Below, one piece after another: positions 25,826 to 34,627 of a stretch of DNA of 64,000 nt. Made by a program: the position numbers and the translations under genes. Numbering within the stretch: position 1 is the stretch's first letter; every line of letters starts with the position of its first letter. Source of the stretch: Roseivirga sp. (GTDB lineage Bacteria; Bacteroidota; Bacteroidia; Cytophagales; Cyclobacteriaceae); assembly GCA_018402485.1 (NCBI GenBank), contig JAGYIY010000002.1:496001-560000 (forward strand). Reading direction: 5' to 3'. The notes below the pieces were generated by a model. The model did no database searches, had not been told where the DNA came from, and saw only the letters and a list, made by a program, of their open reading frames with translations.

Positions 25826-27453
25826 CAAGCGTCCACACCTGTCATTTGCCAATGACCCAAAGATAATGGGATGCTGCCTACTTCATTCAGCTCGTCCAGA
25901 AATTCCTGCATCACAAAGGGCTCGTTTTGGAGTTCTTTCATACGCCCATAGTCTGCGATCAGCGCATCTAGTAAATGTTTTCCAGTCACATAACTGGTGC
26001 CATAGCCAGGCTGGCGTAAATACAGATGCTGTTCGAAGATCAAAAGTTCTTTCTCCGTTTTCATCCAGCCTCGTGGTGTATACTCTGAATGGATACTTCC
26101 TGCTTCTTCCATGGTCATTTTATTGGCATGAGCATACAATGAACCTAATCCTCGTGCGGCCCTTTGAGCCAGTAGAATATAAACGATTTCCCTACTTCTC
26201 GGGGCATCTGCATAAAGCCCCATTTGCATAAACAGTTCTTCTACAGCAGTGGCCACTCCTTCATTATGCGAATCGAAAATATTGTACAGCAAAGGTGATC
26301 TACGAATTAGGCTCTCATGTGGTTCCAGATCGAGTTGAGCAATTTCAAACCAATGGTAGAAATGAGAAAATAAAGGCCGCGGATCATGGTGAGAAGTAAT
26401 GTAAAAGAAGTTACGGGTTTCTTCCGGGACAAACTGACCCAAATGTGCCATCAAAGCCGGACGGTAATAGTCCTTTACGGTGACCACCTTCTCTTTTTCC
26501 AAAAATCGCAGTAAACTTTCTGCTCCTTGCATAGCCAAGGCATCATAGGTCTCGGGAGTCTCAACTGGTAAAAGAGGAGGCAGATTTCTATTCCGGTGTT
26601 CTTCCATTTTAAGTGAAGACCAAGCTCGTGCTAGTTCTCGTTTTAAAATCATCACCTCGTCTTCCCAAGTAAGAGGAACTAAGTGTACATTTTGTAAATA
26701 CCAAGTATAGTTTTCTTTTCCAATGCCTGAAGGGCCTGTTTTACTGGTGGCTTTGGCTTCCAACCAACTAACGAAGTCATCTGAAGATGTAATGGCATCA
26801 TCAATAGCGGCTACAAGCTCCGCATCATCTGCTACTCCTGGTCTTGTTTTGATACTGGCAAGATTGATGCTTTGGGTCTTAATATCTCTTATACCAGCCA
26901 CCCAAAGATCGCGTGCATTCCCTGTCAGGTTTTCTTGTGCTTGAGCATTGATGGTTGGTATTATTTTTACATCATTCAAAAAATTTTCTCTTTGCTCATC
27001 TCTTAAAGGAAAATCATATTGCCATAATTCCGTAACGGCATGATGGGTAGGCCCTTCGTGTGCAGGTACGTCACTGCGCGACATCCACAGGGATTTGTAA
27101 AAAGCAGGATCTCTTTCCCATGGCTTCAAAACACGCTGATTAAAATCATAGCCATTCATCTCCGCCCAAACAATCATCCAATCTACTCGCTCATCTACAG
27201 ACCAACTGGTGGTATCAAAGGCATTCAAACGAGCTTGTAATTGCAAAAAATTAGGCAGACGCTGTTCAAAACTTGCTTGGGTATAATCTGGAGCACCATC
27301 GCGTAAGGGTGGTTCTTCAAAAGAGCGCCATTGCTGAAAAAGCGAGTCCAGCTCACCATGTGTATGCAAAGCAGGAGGAGAAGAAACATCATTGAAGCTT
27401 TGGCAGGAAATAAAAAGACACAAGGATAGCGAGATCAAGTAAATTTTGTTCAT
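25774..27453 (-). CDS. DUF885 family lipoprotein (putative metallopeptidase-like)
   Basis: This 559-residue protein starts [17 protein letters not shown], a lipoprotein signal with cysteine 17. An upstream extension to 27540 was rejected because it precedes this signal. The body fits DUF885: mostly helical, with '[14 protein letters not shown]', '[19 protein letters not shown]' (the place where related gluzincin-like proteins carry their metal/acidic residues), '[14 protein letters not shown]' and '[19 protein letters not shown]'. The function is unproven; peptidase activity has been proposed for the family. The expected C-terminus '[14 protein letters not shown]' is followed by about 20 residues that read through DUF2490-derived sequence in a different frame, so the native last residues were probably replaced. 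It is preceded by the nqr operon terminator. Confidence 0.8.
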   Translation of the reverse strand: MNKIYLISLSLCLFISCQSFNDVSSPPALHTHGELDSLFQQWRSFEEPPLRDGAPDYTQASFEQRLPNFLQLQARLNAFDTTSWSVDERVDWMIVWAEMNGYDFNQRVLKPWERDPAFYKSLWMSRSDVPAHEGPTHHAVTELWQYDFPLRDEQRENFLNDVKIIPTINAQAQENLTGNARDLWVAGIRDIKTQSINLASIKTRPGVADDAELVAAIDDAITSSDDFVSWLEAKATSKTGPSGIGKENYTWYLQNVHLVPLTWEDEVMILKRELARAWSSLKMEEHRNRNLPPLLPVETPETYDALAMQGAESLLRFLEKEKVVTVKDYYRPALMAHLGQFVPEETRNFFYITSHHDPRPLFSHFYHWFEIAQLDLEPHESLIRRSPLLYNIFDSHNEGVATAVEELFMQMGLYADAPRSREIVYILLAQRAARGLGSLYAHANKMTMEEAGSIHSEYTPRGWMKTEKELLIFEQHLYLRQPGYGTSYVTGKHLLDALIADYGRMKELQNEPFVMQEFLDELNEVGSIPLSLGHWQMTGVDAWKTQNSGFATELFLKSP

Positions 27454-27499
27454 GGTCGAAAAGGTTGAGACACAATATACAAAAACTCTGATTGAGCAA

Positions 27500-27532
27500 G
27501 GGAATAAAAAAAGGTGCTCCATGGAACACCTT
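27500..27532 (-). terminator. Terminator of the nqr operon
   Basis: A 7-bp stem (AAAGGTG/CACCTTT, 27509-27515 against 27526-27532) with a 10-nt loop is followed on the minus strand by a T-rich run (CCTTTTTTTATTC). It lies 28 bp past the nqrE stop and before the DUF885 gene, so the operon ends after nqrE. Confidence 0.7.
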
Positions 27533-27559
27533 TGAATCATTTTTTTCTGGCAGATTTTT

Positions 27560-28171
27560 TTAGATAGAAATGCCCATAAAACTCATAAAGGCAATCCCCA
27601 TGAGTCCTGTTATAAACATGGTAATCCCCAGTCCTTTTAGTCCGTCCGGTACATTAGAATACTTAAGTTTTTCGCGAATAGCAGCCAAGGCAACTATGGC
27701 TAGGAAGAAACCTATACCAGAGCTAAAACCGAATACAGAAGCTTCTGCTAGGCTGTAATCTCTTTGTGCCATAAATAAGGAAGAACCTAATATGGCGCAG
27801 TTTACGGCAATCAGCGGCAAGAAAATACCTAATGAGCCATATAACGAAGGCGAAAACTTCTCAATGGTCATTTCTACTAGCTGAACCATAGCGGCGATAA
27901 TGGCAATAAACATGATGAATCGCAGGAAGGTTAAATCGATTTTAGCAAACTCAGGACTTAACCAAGACAATGCCCCTTCATTCAATACAAACTCACTCAA
28001 GAGCCAATTCATTGGGACGGTCATTCCCAAAACAAAAACCACAGCCAAGCCCAAACCAAAAGCGGTAGAAACCTTTTTTGATACAGCTAGAAAAGAGCAC
28101 ATGCCTAAAAAATAGGCAAACACCATGTTCTCTATAAAAATTGCTTTAATTCCTAAGTTCACTAAATCCAT
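27560..28171 (-). CDS. nqrE: Na+-translocating NADH:quinone reductase subunit E
   Basis: This 203-residue protein has six membrane helices and the NqrE/RnfA signature: '[29 protein letters not shown]' near the N-terminus and '[16 protein letters not shown]' in the middle. Each half has one cysteine in this core (FLGMCSF and AVNCAIL), matching the pair that holds the intramembrane Fe centre between NqrD and NqrE. It forms the electron path across the membrane in NQR. It is the last gene of nqrABCDE here and is followed by a terminator rather than nqrF, which normally supplies the NADH-oxidising FAD/2Fe-2S subunit. It starts 10 bp after the nqrD stop. Confidence 0.93.
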   Translation of the reverse strand: MDLVNLGIKAIFIENMVFAYFLGMCSFLAVSKKVSTAFGLGLAVVFVLGMTVPMNWLLSEFVLNEGALSWLSPEFAKIDLTFLRFIMFIAIIAAMVQLVEMTIEKFSPSLYGSLGIFLPLIAVNCAILGSSLFMAQRDYSLAEASVFGFSSGIGFFLAIVALAAIREKLKYSNVPDGLKGLGITMFITGLMGIAFMSFMGISI

Positions 28172-28181
28172 CGTTCTGTTT

Positions 28182-28859
28182 TTATTGTTCTACGTATCCG
28201 GTTTTGGTTCTTTGTATCCAAATGATAATACCAAGTACCATAAAGGCACCTACAGGGCTAACCATCAATCCATTGGCTGCAAAGCTATCGAAACCAATGG
28301 CATCGAATACAGGGTAACCAAACACCTTACCTGAACCCCATATTTCTCTGAAAAAGGCAACTGCAAGAATGATCCATGAATATCCAAGGCCAGATCCAAG
28401 TCCATCTAATACTGAATCATAGGGTTTATTACCTAGAGCAAATGCCTCTAGGCGACCCATAATGATGCAGTTGGTGATGATCAACCCTACAAATACCGAT
28501 AACTGCTTGTACATGTCAAAAGCATAAGCCTTTAACACTTCATTCACCAAAGTGACCAATGTGGCTACTACGGCCAACTGTACAATGATACGTACCCTTT
28601 TCGGGATCGTATTTCTCATCAATGAAATGGTCAGATTTGAGAAAATCATCACAAAAATCACAGACAAAGCCATCACTAATGTTGGTTTCATTTGGGTGGT
28701 CACCGCCAAGGCTGAACAGATTCCTAATACCTGAATGGTAATAGGGTTATCATCAATTAGTGGATCGGTAACAAACTTTTTTCTTCTTTTCGACAGAAGA
28801 CCTTCCGATTCTTTAACAATCGGTGATGCTTCAACTTGTTCTACGGTTTCAGTACTCAT
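28182..28859 (-). CDS. nqrD: Na+-translocating NADH:quinone reductase subunit D
   Basis: This 225-residue integral membrane protein, homologous to NqrE, has '[30 protein letters not shown]' at the start of the membrane part and '[17 protein letters not shown]' in the second half, each with the conserved cysteine (GICSAL, TNCIIM) expected to share the Fe centre with NqrE. About 35 hydrophilic N-terminal residues precede the first helix. In the assembled enzyme it lies beside NqrE and helps couple electron transfer to Na+ export. The gene starts 8 bp after the nqrC stop. Confidence 0.93.
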   Translation of the reverse strand: MSTETVEQVEASPIVKESEGLLSKRRKKFVTDPLIDDNPITIQVLGICSALAVTTQMKPTLVMALSVIFVMIFSNLTISLMRNTIPKRVRIIVQLAVVATLVTLVNEVLKAYAFDMYKQLSVFVGLIITNCIIMGRLEAFALGNKPYDSVLDGLGSGLGYSWIILAVAFFREIWGSGKVFGYPVFDAIGFDSFAANGLMVSPVGAFMVLGIIIWIQRTKTGYVEQ

Positions 28860-28867
28860 CTCAAAGA

Positions 28868-29647
28868 TTATTTTTGAATTGATTCAACATTCATACTCAT
28901 GGCAGAACCTTTCACATGCTTATCAAAGTAGTTTTGATAATAGCCGAGATAATTTTCTAACATGTTATTTACTCCAATGGCTGTAAGGGTTGCACCTGCC
29001 ATGCCATCTACTTTATTCGGACCCAATTTGGATTCAGGATTATTTTCTCCTTTTACCATGGTTATGGAGACAAATTCATCACTTTCGTTGTATAAGACTT
29101 TTTTAGCATATCGCGCTTGTACATCATCAGACGTAATGCGAGCGCCCAATCCAGGCGTTTCAGCCTTGTGGTCAAAGCTTACTCCTATTACGGTCTTAAG
29201 ATCAGTATCTAACGCTACAAAGCCCCAAATTGCATCCCACAACCCGGCACCATAAGTGGGTATGATGAAAGCTTCGCCACCAGCCTTGGTATATTCAAAT
29301 AAAGGATACAATCTTTCTTCGGGTGATTTTTTGTAATTCTTTTCTATGCTGACGTTTTCAGCCACCATAGGCTCACCTTTTTCATTTGTATCTACAATAT
29401 TCCCTTGGTAATCGGCAACAACAGATTTGATTACTTCATCATAACGACTCAGAATTTCTTCACCTGTCATGTCTTCCAAAGCTGCTTTCTCTTCTGGGAT
29501 TGCCCCGAGGATTTGCTTTTTGGTATCTAAATCTACCGCTTTCTTTTGGGCAGGTGCAAGACCTTGAGAAACCCCAGAAAGCAAGCCACCCAAAATAACT
29601 GTTAGGATGAGCGAAAAAACGATAACATATGTATTAGACTGTTGCAC
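28868..29647 (-). CDS. nqrC: Na+-translocating NADH:quinone reductase subunit C
   Basis: This 259-residue protein has one N-terminal membrane helix ('YVIVFSLILTVILGGLLSG') and a periplasmic FMN-binding domain. The covalent flavin site is in 'DGMAGATLTAIGV' near residue 220; the threonine that carries FMN is present, but the usual serine of SGAT is alanine. A flavin transferase (ApbE) is needed to attach FMN and is not in this window. The start is GTG at 29647, overlapping the end of nqrB by 14 bp; no ATG is available before the membrane helix. Also present is 'GFVALDTDLKTVIGVSFDHKAETPGLGA', typical of NqrC/RnfG. Confidence 0.92.
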   Translation of the reverse strand: MQQSNTYVIVFSLILTVILGGLLSGVSQGLAPAQKKAVDLDTKKQILGAIPEEKAALEDMTGEEILSRYDEVIKSVVADYQGNIVDTNEKGEPMVAENVSIEKNYKKSPEERLYPLFEYTKAGGEAFIIPTYGAGLWDAIWGFVALDTDLKTVIGVSFDHKAETPGLGARITSDDVQARYAKKVLYNESDEFVSITMVKGENNPESKLGPNKVDGMAGATLTAIGVNNMLENYLGYYQNYFDKHVKGSAMSMNVESIQK

Positions 29648-30866
29648 GAGCTAACCTCCTTTTCTTGTTTGATTCGACCACATAATAATCAATAAGCGGT
29701 GCGAATACGTTCATAAATAATACTGCTAACATAATTCCTTCGGGATAAGCTGGGTTGACTACCCTAATCAAGACCGTTAACATACCTATTAACGCTCCGT
29801 AAATCCATTTACCTACGTCTGTTTGTGCCGCAGACACAGGGTCTGTTGCCATGAAGACAGCTCCAAAGGCTAAACCTCCCATCACCAAGTGGTACTCTGC
29901 GGGAACATTCATAAATTCATTGGCACCAGCTAAATTAAAAATAGTACCCATGGCAAAAGCACCTGCAAACACACTGAAAATGATTTTCCAGCTTCCAACA
30001 CCTGTACCTATCAATATCAATGCGCCAAGTAGGGCCATCAGTGTTGAAGTTTCTCCGATAGAACCCGGTATACCCCCAATCAGCATGTTTTGAAAGCTAA
30101 AAAATTCTCCACCGAAAGGAGCGGCCAACGCATTATTGACTTCACTCAGCCCTTGTTGAACAGATGTACCGGAAATAGAGGAATCATATGCCACGGCAAG
30201 AGCGGTAGCACCTGAATACGCATCTATAGGTGTTTTATCTGCTAACTGTGTCCAGACCTCACCAGATATTTGAGATGGATAGGCAAAGTACAAGAAGGCA
30301 CGTGCTGTCATGGCCACATTCAAAATATTCATTCCTGTACCTCCAAAAACCTCCTTACCAATTAGTACACCAAAAACGGTAGCTAAAGCCACTTGCCACA
30401 AAGGAATAGTTGGTGGCACAATCAGAGGAATTAACATACCCGTTACCAAAAAACCCTCATTAATGGGGTGCTTTCTAATAACGGCCACTGTGGCCTCTAC
30501 AGCCCCCCCAGCAGCGTAGGATACCAGTACGATCGGTAATACCCAACGGGCTCCAAATAAGAAATTATCCCAATTGAAAAACGCAGCAAAACCACCTTCA
30601 GTTAGTGATCCTGTGGCAATTTGGTGTTGATAGCCTACATTGAAAATACCCCAAATTAAACAGGGTATCATAGCGATAACCACGGTCATCATCATGCGTT
30701 TCAAATCAATCGCATCTCTTACCTGTACCCCTTTCTTACCTGCTGTATGGGCAGGCGAAAACAAGAAAGTTTCTCCTGCCTCAAAGAGGTAATAAAATTT
30801 TTCGAACTTCCCTCCCTTTTGGAAAAGAGGCTTTTGTTTTTCTAAAATGTTCTCTAAAAACTTCAT
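29634..30866 (-). CDS. nqrB: Na+-translocating NADH:quinone reductase subunit B
   Basis: This 410-residue polytopic membrane protein has the NqrB signatures: 'MLIPLIVPPTIPLWQVALA', 'GKEVFGGTGMNILNVAMTARAFLYFAYP', and the flavinylation motif 'DAYSGATALAV' in the middle, whose threonine carries covalent FMN. 'MATDPVSAAQTD' and 'PAYPEGIMLAVLFMNVFAPLID' are near the C-terminus. NqrB holds the quinone-reduction region and part of the Na+ channel. It starts 7 bp after the nqrA stop and overlaps nqrC by 14 bp. Confidence 0.94.
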   Translation of the reverse strand: MKFLENILEKQKPLFQKGGKFEKFYYLFEAGETFLFSPAHTAGKKGVQVRDAIDLKRMMMTVVIAMIPCLIWGIFNVGYQHQIATGSLTEGGFAAFFNWDNFLFGARWVLPIVLVSYAAGGAVEATVAVIRKHPINEGFLVTGMLIPLIVPPTIPLWQVALATVFGVLIGKEVFGGTGMNILNVAMTARAFLYFAYPSQISGEVWTQLADKTPIDAYSGATALAVAYDSSISGTSVQQGLSEVNNALAAPFGGEFFSFQNMLIGGIPGSIGETSTLMALLGALILIGTGVGSWKIIFSVFAGAFAMGTIFNLAGANEFMNVPAEYHLVMGGLAFGAVFMATDPVSAAQTDVGKWIYGALIGMLTVLIRVVNPAYPEGIMLAVLFMNVFAPLIDYYVVESNKKRRLARATV

Positions 30867-30873
30867 CTCTTCA

Positions 30874-32241
30874 TTAACCGTTTTGCATCAATTCTATCCC
30901 ATCCCTAACGATCCGTTGTACATCATGTTTGGAAACATCAACGTATTCGCACAGGGCGAGGTCTTCTTCAATTACTTCAAAAATACCAAGGGCCTCCATG
31001 TTATCATAATCTTCAGCCATGATAGCCTTCAAGAGGTATACAGGATAAATATCCATGGGTAATACCTTTTCAAAAACACCTGTTTGTACGAAAGCTCTAG
31101 GCTCACCGTTGGTGTTGGAAGTCAATTTATACTCTTTATTTTTTCCATTTAAGAAAGACATCAAGCCAAAGGCTTTATGAAAACTTAGAACCTCTTTCTT
31201 CGGTTTCAACCAACCTAAAAATTCTTGTTGATCACCTTCTGGTATGACCGATAATAAGTTATCGTAAAAACCTAAGTAGCCATTCTTTTCGATGCACTCA
31301 CCTGTTAGTACATTACCACTAATGCAACGCACGTGATTTTGTTGTAAGTTGTCTTCTATTAATCTATCGACACAAGCTCCTGTAAATGTTTTATGGTATT
31401 GTGGATCTTTCACTTCTGAACCTGCAACTGCAACCAAGCGTGATGCGTCATGAACTCCGTTTAAAAAAAGTTTTCCTATTTGAGCTACTCCAAAAGGAGA
31501 TACAGTCCAAACCAGATCACCTTTTGCGATAGGTGCAATGTGATGAATCTGAATACCCACGTTCCCTGCCGGATGCGGTCCACTGAATTTATTTTGCTGA
31601 ATTTCAGTTACATTACTGAAGACCGAAGACACCTCACCATTGATATTTTGGTTCAAATGAATAGGCCCCTGAGTGAATTTTCTAAGGACCTCTATACCCA
31701 TTTGAAATGCTTCTTCATCATCTTTCAATGCATAGCCCCAATCGGCTGCTAGGGGGCTTGTATCGAAGGTTGAAATGTAAATGGCTTTTGGAGTGTCTTC
31801 CTCTTTGGCAATTACACCATATGGACGTTGAATGATGTGTGGCCACACACCTCCATTTAACATTTGTTTCTGAGCATCTTGGCGAGAGATGTTTTTTACG
31901 GACGAAATATTAAACGAGTCAAAATGCTCGTATTCAATTTCTTTATCAGCCAGAATTTTAATTTCAAGAACTTTTCTCTTGTCGCCTCTTTTTACTTCAA
32001 TCACTTCACCGCTCACAGGCGAACAGATCATCACATTTTCTTGAAACTTGTTATACAGGATAGGAGTTCCCGCTTTCACAGTATCACCTTCATTGACCAA
32101 TAATTTTGGTCTTTCTAATCCTACAAAGTCTGTAGGCTTTACAGCGAATGTTTCAGATATCGGAGAATTTGCGATTTTCTTGGCTGCCTTACCGGCTAGA
32201 TTGATGTCGAAGCCTTTCTTTAGCTTTACGATCTTTGACAT
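30874..32241 (-). CDS. nqrA: Na+-translocating NADH:quinone reductase subunit A
   Basis: This 455-residue cytoplasmic subunit starts MSKIVKLKKGFDINLAGKA, the typical NqrA N-terminus, with the barrel-sandwich 'KLLVNEGDTVKAGTPILY' and the central 'GPHPAGNVGIQIHHIAPI'. NqrA sits against NqrB on the cytoplasmic side near the quinone site. An in-frame TTG two codons upstream was rejected in favour of the ATG at 32241. It is the first gene of the operon. A -7 element lies at 32284-32291, and a 9-bp inverted repeat overlaps the -33 region, which could be an operator. Confidence 0.94.
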   Translation of the reverse strand: MSKIVKLKKGFDINLAGKAAKKIANSPISETFAVKPTDFVGLERPKLLVNEGDTVKAGTPILYNKFQENVMICSPVSGEVIEVKRGDKRKVLEIKILADKEIEYEHFDSFNISSVKNISRQDAQKQMLNGGVWPHIIQRPYGVIAKEEDTPKAIYISTFDTSPLAADWGYALKDDEEAFQMGIEVLRKFTQGPIHLNQNINGEVSSVFSNVTEIQQNKFSGPHPAGNVGIQIHHIAPIAKGDLVWTVSPFGVAQIGKLFLNGVHDASRLVAVAGSEVKDPQYHKTFTGACVDRLIEDNLQQNHVRCISGNVLTGECIEKNGYLGFYDNLLSVIPEGDQQEFLGWLKPKKEVLSFHKAFGLMSFLNGKNKEYKLTSNTNGEPRAFVQTGVFEKVLPMDIYPVYLLKAIMAEDYDNMEALGIFEVIEEDLALCEYVDVSKHDVQRIVRDGIELMQNG

Positions 32242-32283
32242 ATTCAATTTAATTGATGCTCATTGATGTTGATAAAATCGAGG

Positions 32284-32291
32284 CAAAAATA
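32284..32291 (-). promoter_or_regulatory. Likely -7 promoter element of the nqr operon
   Basis: TATTTTTG on the minus strand fits TAnnTTTG, with TTTC (one mismatch to TTTG) 18 bp upstream at 32310-32313. The predicted leader is about 35 nt. Confidence 0.45.
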
Positions 32292-32305
32292 AACATTTTA
32301 CACTC

Positions 32306-32330
32306 AATTGAAAGATTATCCCTTTCAATT
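32306..32330. repeat. Inverted repeat over the -33 region of the nqr promoter
   Basis: AATTGAAAG (32306-32314) and its exact reverse complement CTTTCAATT (32322-32330) are separated by 7 bp. It is not followed by a T-run, so it is a poor terminator for ispH. Its position over the predicted -33 element suggests a regulator-binding site. A second, weaker repeat (GCAAGTT 32335-32341, AACTTGC 32351-32357) lies just upstream of it with respect to nqrA. Confidence 0.4.
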
Positions 32331-32372
32331 CCGCGCAAGTTAATTCAAAAAACTTGCCATTGAAATGCTAAT

Positions 32373-33263
32373 TCAATTAAAAACTTTTTCAAATTTAATT
32401 TCTATTTCAGCAGCGACTTTTTCCATCAACCACATGGGGGTAGATGTAGCTCCACAGATCCCCACATGGTCCTGTTCATTTAACCAGTTCCAATTAATTT
32501 CTGTTTCACTTTCAATAAAAAAACTTCGCTCATTGTTAGCTTTACATACTTCATACAAAGCCTTTCCATTAGAACTCTTCTTGCCACTTACAAAAAGTAC
32601 AACATCTACGGCTTTCGAAAAAAGCTCTAATTGTGGTTCGCGATTTGATACTTGACGGCAAATACTATCGTTGGCACTGAAATCTAATTCTTCAAATGAA
32701 CCTTTATGTTTTTTTATTCTGTCGGCGATTAGGTCTCTGATGTGGTAAAAGCCAGAAGTGCTTTTTGTGGTTTGTGAAAACAATGTAACTGGCCGATCAA
32801 AATCTATTTGGTCGAGGTCGGCTTCACCAGAAACAATAATGGCTTCATCATTGGTTTGTCCAGTTAAACCAATAACTTCTGCATGTCCATTTTTGCCATA
32901 AATTACGATTTGACCGTTGTGCTTATTCATTCTATCGTGAGCCATTTTTACACGGTTTTGTAATTTCAATACCACAGGGCAAGAGGCATCTACTAGTTCT
33001 ATGTTATTCTTTAAAGCGATTTGGTAAGTTTCAGGAGGCTCTCCATGTGCGCGTATCAATACCTTTGCATCTGTTATTTTTTCTAACATATCTCGGTCGA
33101 TGATCTTTAAACCCTTGGCATTTAAGCGTTCTACCTCCATACTATTGTGCACAATATCTCCCAAACAGTATAAATCCCCTTCTTTCATTTCATCCTCAGC
33201 CATTTGAATAGCAAACTCTACTCCAAAACAATACCCTGAATTTTGATCAATCGTAACCTTCAT
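32373..33263 (-). CDS. ispH: 4-hydroxy-3-methylbut-2-enyl diphosphate reductase
   Basis: This 296-residue protein is the last enzyme of the MEP isoprenoid pathway, reducing HMBPP to IPP and DMAPP. The three cysteines that hold its 4Fe-4S cluster are at residues 12 ('GYCFGV'), 95 ('DASCPVV') and 202 ('SICRQV'). The catalytic glutamate lies in 'GKNGHAEVIG' and the substrate His in 'RAHGEPPE'. The C-terminal 'SGKKSSNGKALYEVC' and 'GICGATSTPMWL' complete the pattern. It supplies isoprenoids for menaquinone and for the farnesyl group of heme A made by genes elsewhere in the window. It follows cmk by 4 bp in the same transcript. Confidence 0.95.
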   Translation of the reverse strand: MKVTIDQNSGYCFGVEFAIQMAEDEMKEGDLYCLGDIVHNSMEVERLNAKGLKIIDRDMLEKITDAKVLIRAHGEPPETYQIALKNNIELVDASCPVVLKLQNRVKMAHDRMNKHNGQIVIYGKNGHAEVIGLTGQTNDEAIIVSGEADLDQIDFDRPVTLFSQTTKSTSGFYHIRDLIADRIKKHKGSFEELDFSANDSICRQVSNREPQLELFSKAVDVVLFVSGKKSSNGKALYEVCKANNERSFFIESETEINWNWLNEQDHVGICGATSTPMWLMEKVAAEIEIKFEKVFN

Positions 33264-33267
33264 GTCC

Positions 33268-33954
33268 TTAGTGTTTTTGGTTTATCTTACCTATGGCCAA
33301 ATTTAAAACTTTTTGTACTTGCTCTTCAAAAGCCATATTAGAAGTATCCATCACAACTGCATCTGCCACTTGTACTAATGGGCTTTCTTTCCTAGTGGTA
33401 TCCCTTAAATCTCGGTCTTCAAAATTACGCACAATATCGACTAGTGGAACTTCCTCACCCTTAGCTTTTAACTCTTCTTGCCTCCTCTTGGCACGCACCT
33501 TTGAATCAGCCTTCATGAATATCTTTAATTCCGCATTTGGAAAAACCACAGACCCAATATCTCTTCCGTCCATCACTACTCCTTTTTCCTCTCCCATCTT
33601 CTGCTGTTTCCGCACCATGGCTGCTCGAACCTCTTTGATGGCAGCTACTTGGCTGACATCTTCTGATATTTTCATGCTACGAATTACTTGTTCAACATTT
33701 TGTTTATTGAGAAGTGTTTCATATTGTTTGCTTTGGGATTTAAATACAAAATCTATTTCTATATCGCCCAAAGCCTTTTCTACTTCTCCAACGTCATCTA
33801 GACGTATGTTATGGGTCTGAAAGTAGTGCGTTACGGCCCTATACATGGCACCGGAGTCAATAAATGTATAGCCTAATCGAGCGGCTACAACTTTGGCCGT
33901 ACTGCTTTTGCCGCAACCAGAATACCCATCAATGGCTATGTTAATTCTCTGCAT
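33268..33954 (-). CDS. cmk: (d)CMP kinase
   Basis: This 228-residue cytoplasmic kinase phosphorylates CMP/dCMP to the diphosphate. It has the P-loop 'IDGYSGCGKSST' at residues 8-19, 'FIDSGAMYRAVTH', the family motif 'DGRDIGSVVFPNAELKIFM', and an Arg-rich LID region ('SKVRAKRRQEEL'). The ATG at 33954 (MQRINIAIDG) fits the family N-terminus; a longer frame to 33984 adds an implausible ten residues. It is the first gene of a cmk-ispH pair, a common Bacteroidota order. The -7 element TATCTTTG lies 14 bp upstream. Confidence 0.94.
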   Translation of the reverse strand: MQRINIAIDGYSGCGKSSTAKVVAARLGYTFIDSGAMYRAVTHYFQTHNIRLDDVGEVEKALGDIEIDFVFKSQSKQYETLLNKQNVEQVIRSMKISEDVSQVAAIKEVRAAMVRKQQKMGEEKGVVMDGRDIGSVVFPNAELKIFMKADSKVRAKRRQEELKAKGEEVPLVDIVRNFEDRDLRDTTRKESPLVQVADAVVMDTSNMAFEEQVQKVLNLAIGKINQKH

Positions 33955-33967
33955 ACCTTTGTTTGCG

Positions 33968-33975
33968 CAAAGATA
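33968..33975 (-). promoter_or_regulatory. Likely -7 promoter element for cmk-ispH
   Basis: TATCTTTG on the minus strand is a perfect TAnnTTTG, ending 14 bp before the cmk ATG; the leader would be very short. A TTTG at the right spacing upstream was not seen. Confidence 0.45.
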
Positions 33976-34593
33976 CATTTTCAATGCTTAAAATGTAGGT
34001 AATTGAAAATATTGTGTCGAAAAATGAGGTTTGAATTCTTGTTTTACGACATCCCTTCCAGCTTCTCAGATCTTATGGGTAGAGTATGCAAGAAAGCTTT
34101 ACTTATCAGACGTTTGCTGGTAAAAGTTACCTTGATCTATCAAAAACAAAAAACAAACTCTGATCTCTTCAAAGCCATATGAATTATTACCAAGAACCAA
34201 GCGCTTACACATTTATGCATGTAAAATTTTCTTTCTCATTACATTTCTTGTGATTTCATATAAATGCGACTTTGTACAAAAAAGCATTCCTTAACAAGTT
34301 GGCCATGTCTCTTCTTGTTTAAATAGAAGAAAATAAAAATATTTTTTTGCTAAATGCTTTACCCAGATCAGGCTGTTTATATGTTTGTAAGTAGCAAATT
34401 CATGCTTTAAGCAGGTATTCAAAAGAAAACCTTGTCTCTCACTTTTTAGAAGGGTAGAATTCATTATTAGCCCAGTAAGATGTTTAACAGACTAGTGTTC
34501 ACAAGGCTCATTAATTCTTATGCCCCGCAAAAAGCACTGGTGATTATTTCTTACTGAATGCTTTTTTGAACCCGTTTTTTCCCAAAAAAAAGC
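33976..34593. other. Long gene-poor intergenic region
   Basis: About 620 bp of AT-rich sequence lie between the divergent cmk and transaldolase genes, the longest gap in the window. I found no tRNA-like structure, strong hairpin or known gene. Two tiny plus-strand open frames (34075-34182, 35 codons; 34179-34253, 24 codons) touch at ATGA, but they have no recognisable family or start context and are probably chance. Confidence 0.5.
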
Positions 34594-34601
34594 TAGCTTT
34601 G
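34594..34601 (+). promoter_or_regulatory. Likely -7 promoter element for the transaldolase gene
   Basis: TAGCTTTG fits TAnnTTTG and lies 26 bp before the ATG at 34628. The nearest TTTG is 25 bp upstream (34565-34568), which is longer than usual. Confidence 0.45.
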
Positions 34602-34627
34602 TTTTCTCAATAAACTTAAAAACTGCT

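Noticed and set aside
33293-33820. Plus-strand open frame of 175 codons opposite cmk
   Set aside because: It lies wholly inside cmk, which has complete kinase motifs; the composition (Ser/Thr/Phe-rich) marks it as a shadow.
34075-34253. Two small frames joined by ATGA in the long gap
   Set aside because: The overlap is suggestive, but the peptides (35 and 24 codons) have no recognisable features, and stop-rich AT sequence produces such frames often. Kept only as a note in the gap entry.
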